Origin: Candidatus Kirkpatrickella diaphorinae
GTDB taxonomy: Bacteria; Pseudomonadota; Alphaproteobacteria; Acetobacterales; Acetobacteraceae
Direction: 5' to 3'
DNA length: 64,000 nucleotides
Assembly: GCF_025736875.1 (NCBI RefSeq)
Contig: NZ_CP107052.1
Span: 2,002,501 to 2,066,500 of the forward strand
The notes beneath the pieces are model-generated. The model made no database searches. It was not told the origin of the DNA and was given only the letters and a program-made list of their open reading frames with translations. The translations under genes and the position numbers were made by a program. Each line of letters opens with the position of its first letter. Positions within the stretch are counted from its first letter, which is position 1. This document shows, in pieces, positions 63,027 to 64,000 of the stretch.

Positions 63027-63786
63027 CCTGCTGGAGGCCGCCCTTCCGCCATTGCGGGAGGGCGATGCGCATGTCGCCCCGGCATTGGATTGGCTCGATA
63101 CCGCACCTTATGGTGCGTCCCCGCCGGAAGCGTCCATTCAGGCGCTTCTGGTGCTCGGCCAGAAGCAGCTTGACGCTGGTGCGATGGATCAGGCCCTCAT
63201 CTTTTTTGAAAAAGCGGCGCGGTCCCGGCATCCGCATGCGGTGAATATGCTGGGACGCGCCTATGAGCGCGGATGGGGCTGCCGACGTCATCCCTCCCGC
63301 GCCGCCCGGCTTTTTCAGCAAAGCGCAAAGGGTGGTGACGGGTGGGCAATGTTCAATCTCGCCGATTTGACTTTGAAAGGAGATGGATGTGCCCGGGATA
63401 ATATCCTGGCCCTAAGGCTTTATATGGCGGCGGCCGGAAGGGGTGTCAGTAAGGCGCTGAATATGATCGGTCTGATTTGCGAGCGTGGTCTGTGTGGCCA
63501 GCGTGACCCGGCGCAGGCATTGGAGCTTTATCTCGGCGGGGCTGAAGCAGGCGATGGCTGGGCAGCGCTGAATGCGGCGCGGTGCCTCCTCGCATCCGGT
63601 GCGCGGCGGGAGGCGGTGGCGCAAATGCGCCGGGCTGCTGAGCTGGGACAAAGTGATCTGGCGAAACATATTGGCGATCTGACCGCCGCCTATCCCGGCC
63701 TCGCAGCGATCTGCGCGGAGGACGCAATTCTGGGTCCCGTCATGGCTCTGAGTTCGTCCGCTTCGGCGCGGCACGGGGCGCTATAA
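63013..63786 (+). CDS. Sel1-repeat protein linked to the siderophore receptor
   Basis: This protein of about 257 residues consists of Sel1-type (TPR-like) repeats of about 36 residues. Repeat cores such as [30 protein letters not shown] and [14 protein letters not shown] are visible. It lacks a clear signal peptide. A GTG at 63013, overlapping the receptor end by 14 bp, is the likely start; an ATG at 62962 is possible. Similar proteins lie between Fiu/PiuA-type receptors and piuC in other Proteobacteria; their role is unknown. It converges with piuC and overlaps it by 6 bp. Confidence 0.8.
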   Translation: MSLSDLLEAALPPLREGDAHVAPALDWLDTAPYGASPPEASIQALLVLGQKQLDAGAMDQALIFFEKAARSRHPHAVNMLGRAYERGWGCRRHPSRAARLFQQSAKGGDGWAMFNLADLTLKGDGCARDNILALRLYMAAAGRGVSKALNMIGLICERGLCGQRDPAQALELYLGGAEAGDGWAALNAARCLLASGARREAVAQMRRAAELGQSDLAKHIGDLTAAYPGLAAICAEDAILGPVMALSSSASARHGAL

Positions 63787-64000
63787 TTCAGCCCATTGCC
63801 GAAGGAGGTTATGGTACGTATTGGTCAGGCCCAACACGGCCGGATTATCGTCCGAAAGAGCCTTGCGTGTTTCGATGATTGAACAATCAAATTCGTAAAG
63901 CAGGCTGCGTTTGGCGTCATCCCGCACCATGGATTGAGACCAGAAAAATGACGCCCATCGACTGCCTTGGGTGATGGGTGAGACGCGATGCAGGCTGGAG
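63781..64000 (-). CDS. PKHD-type Fe(II)/2-oxoglutarate hydroxylase PiuC, 3' part
   Basis: The minus strand encodes the last 72 residues of a PiuC/YbiX-type dioxygenase, followed by TAG at 63783-63781. Visible are [20 protein letters not shown]-type sequence with the second iron-binding His and the Arg that binds 2-oxoglutarate, then SMVRDDAKR, and the end [11 protein letters not shown]. The rest lies beyond the window. The gene family accompanies catecholate siderophore receptors (fiu-ybiX in E. coli) and is thought to help use the imported iron chelate. It is convergent with the Sel1 gene. Confidence 0.88.
   Translation of the reverse strand, partial: SSLHRVSPITQGSRWASFFWSQSMVRDDAKRSLLYEFDCSIIETRKALSDDNPAVLGLTNTYHNLLRQWAEL

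Noticed and set aside
1-64000. tRNA, rRNA or CRISPR array
   Set aside because: No cloverleaf-like spacer sequence, rRNA segment or regularly spaced direct repeats were seen, although a dedicated search could not be run.

Overview
This 64 kb window looks like a chromosomal segment of an acetic acid bacterium (Acetobacteraceae, Alphaproteobacteria). The reasons are moderate GC, dense gene packing with many 4-8 bp overlaps, an aerobic (CobG-type) cobalamin pathway, polyol oxidation genes and an EmrAB/NodT-type efflux set. The genus assignment is inference. I saw no tRNA, rRNA, CRISPR array, intact insertion sequence or phage gene.

Layout. 1-2.5 kb: spermidine genes (3' end of speD, speE, and a fold-type III ornithine decarboxylase). 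2.6-4.8 kb: gap-pgk on the minus strand. 5-7.9 kb: a small lipoprotein, a GINT1-like beta-propeller protein and a polysaccharide flippase. 8-9.5 kb: selO. 9.5-14.9 kb (minus): five overlapping genes for a complex I / group-4 hydrogenase-like membrane complex whose large subunit has lost both CxxC metal-binding motifs and which has no NuoB-like partner. 15-17.4 kb: an aldo/keto reductase and a catalase-like protein with a histone H1-like tail. 17.7-22.8 kb: a TonB-dependent receptor with an ABC importer. 23.4-26.8 kb: a pentitol operon (SDR, ribitol dehydrogenase, xylulokinase) behind a long AT-rich leader. 26.9-28.8 kb: holC and pepA. 29-29.8 kb: a TSUP permease, then 1.3 kb that is almost empty. 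31.2-35.5 kb: an EmrA/EmrB/NodT efflux system. 35.6-39 kb: zwf and a GH15 glycosidase. 39.2-53.7 kb: a complete 13-gene nuo operon with fused NuoCD, of enterobacterial rather than classical alphaproteobacterial layout. 53.8-60.4 kb: cobG-H-I-J, cobK (opposite strand), cobL-E-M. 60.7-64 kb: a Fiu/PiuA-like siderophore receptor, a Sel1-repeat protein and the 3' end of convergent piuC.

How it works together. The nuo complex feeds the respiratory chain from NADH. Zwf and the pentitol operon feed the pentose phosphate and Entner-Doudoroff routes. Two separate TonB-dependent uptake loci supply iron (or a similar chelate), and the cob cluster builds the corrin ring. The most unusual item is the metal-less hydrogenase-like operon at 9.5-14.9 kb. 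The catalase/histone-tail fusion, the gammaproteobacterial-looking nuo operon and the structured leader regions (polyol operon, cobG start) are also worth a second look.
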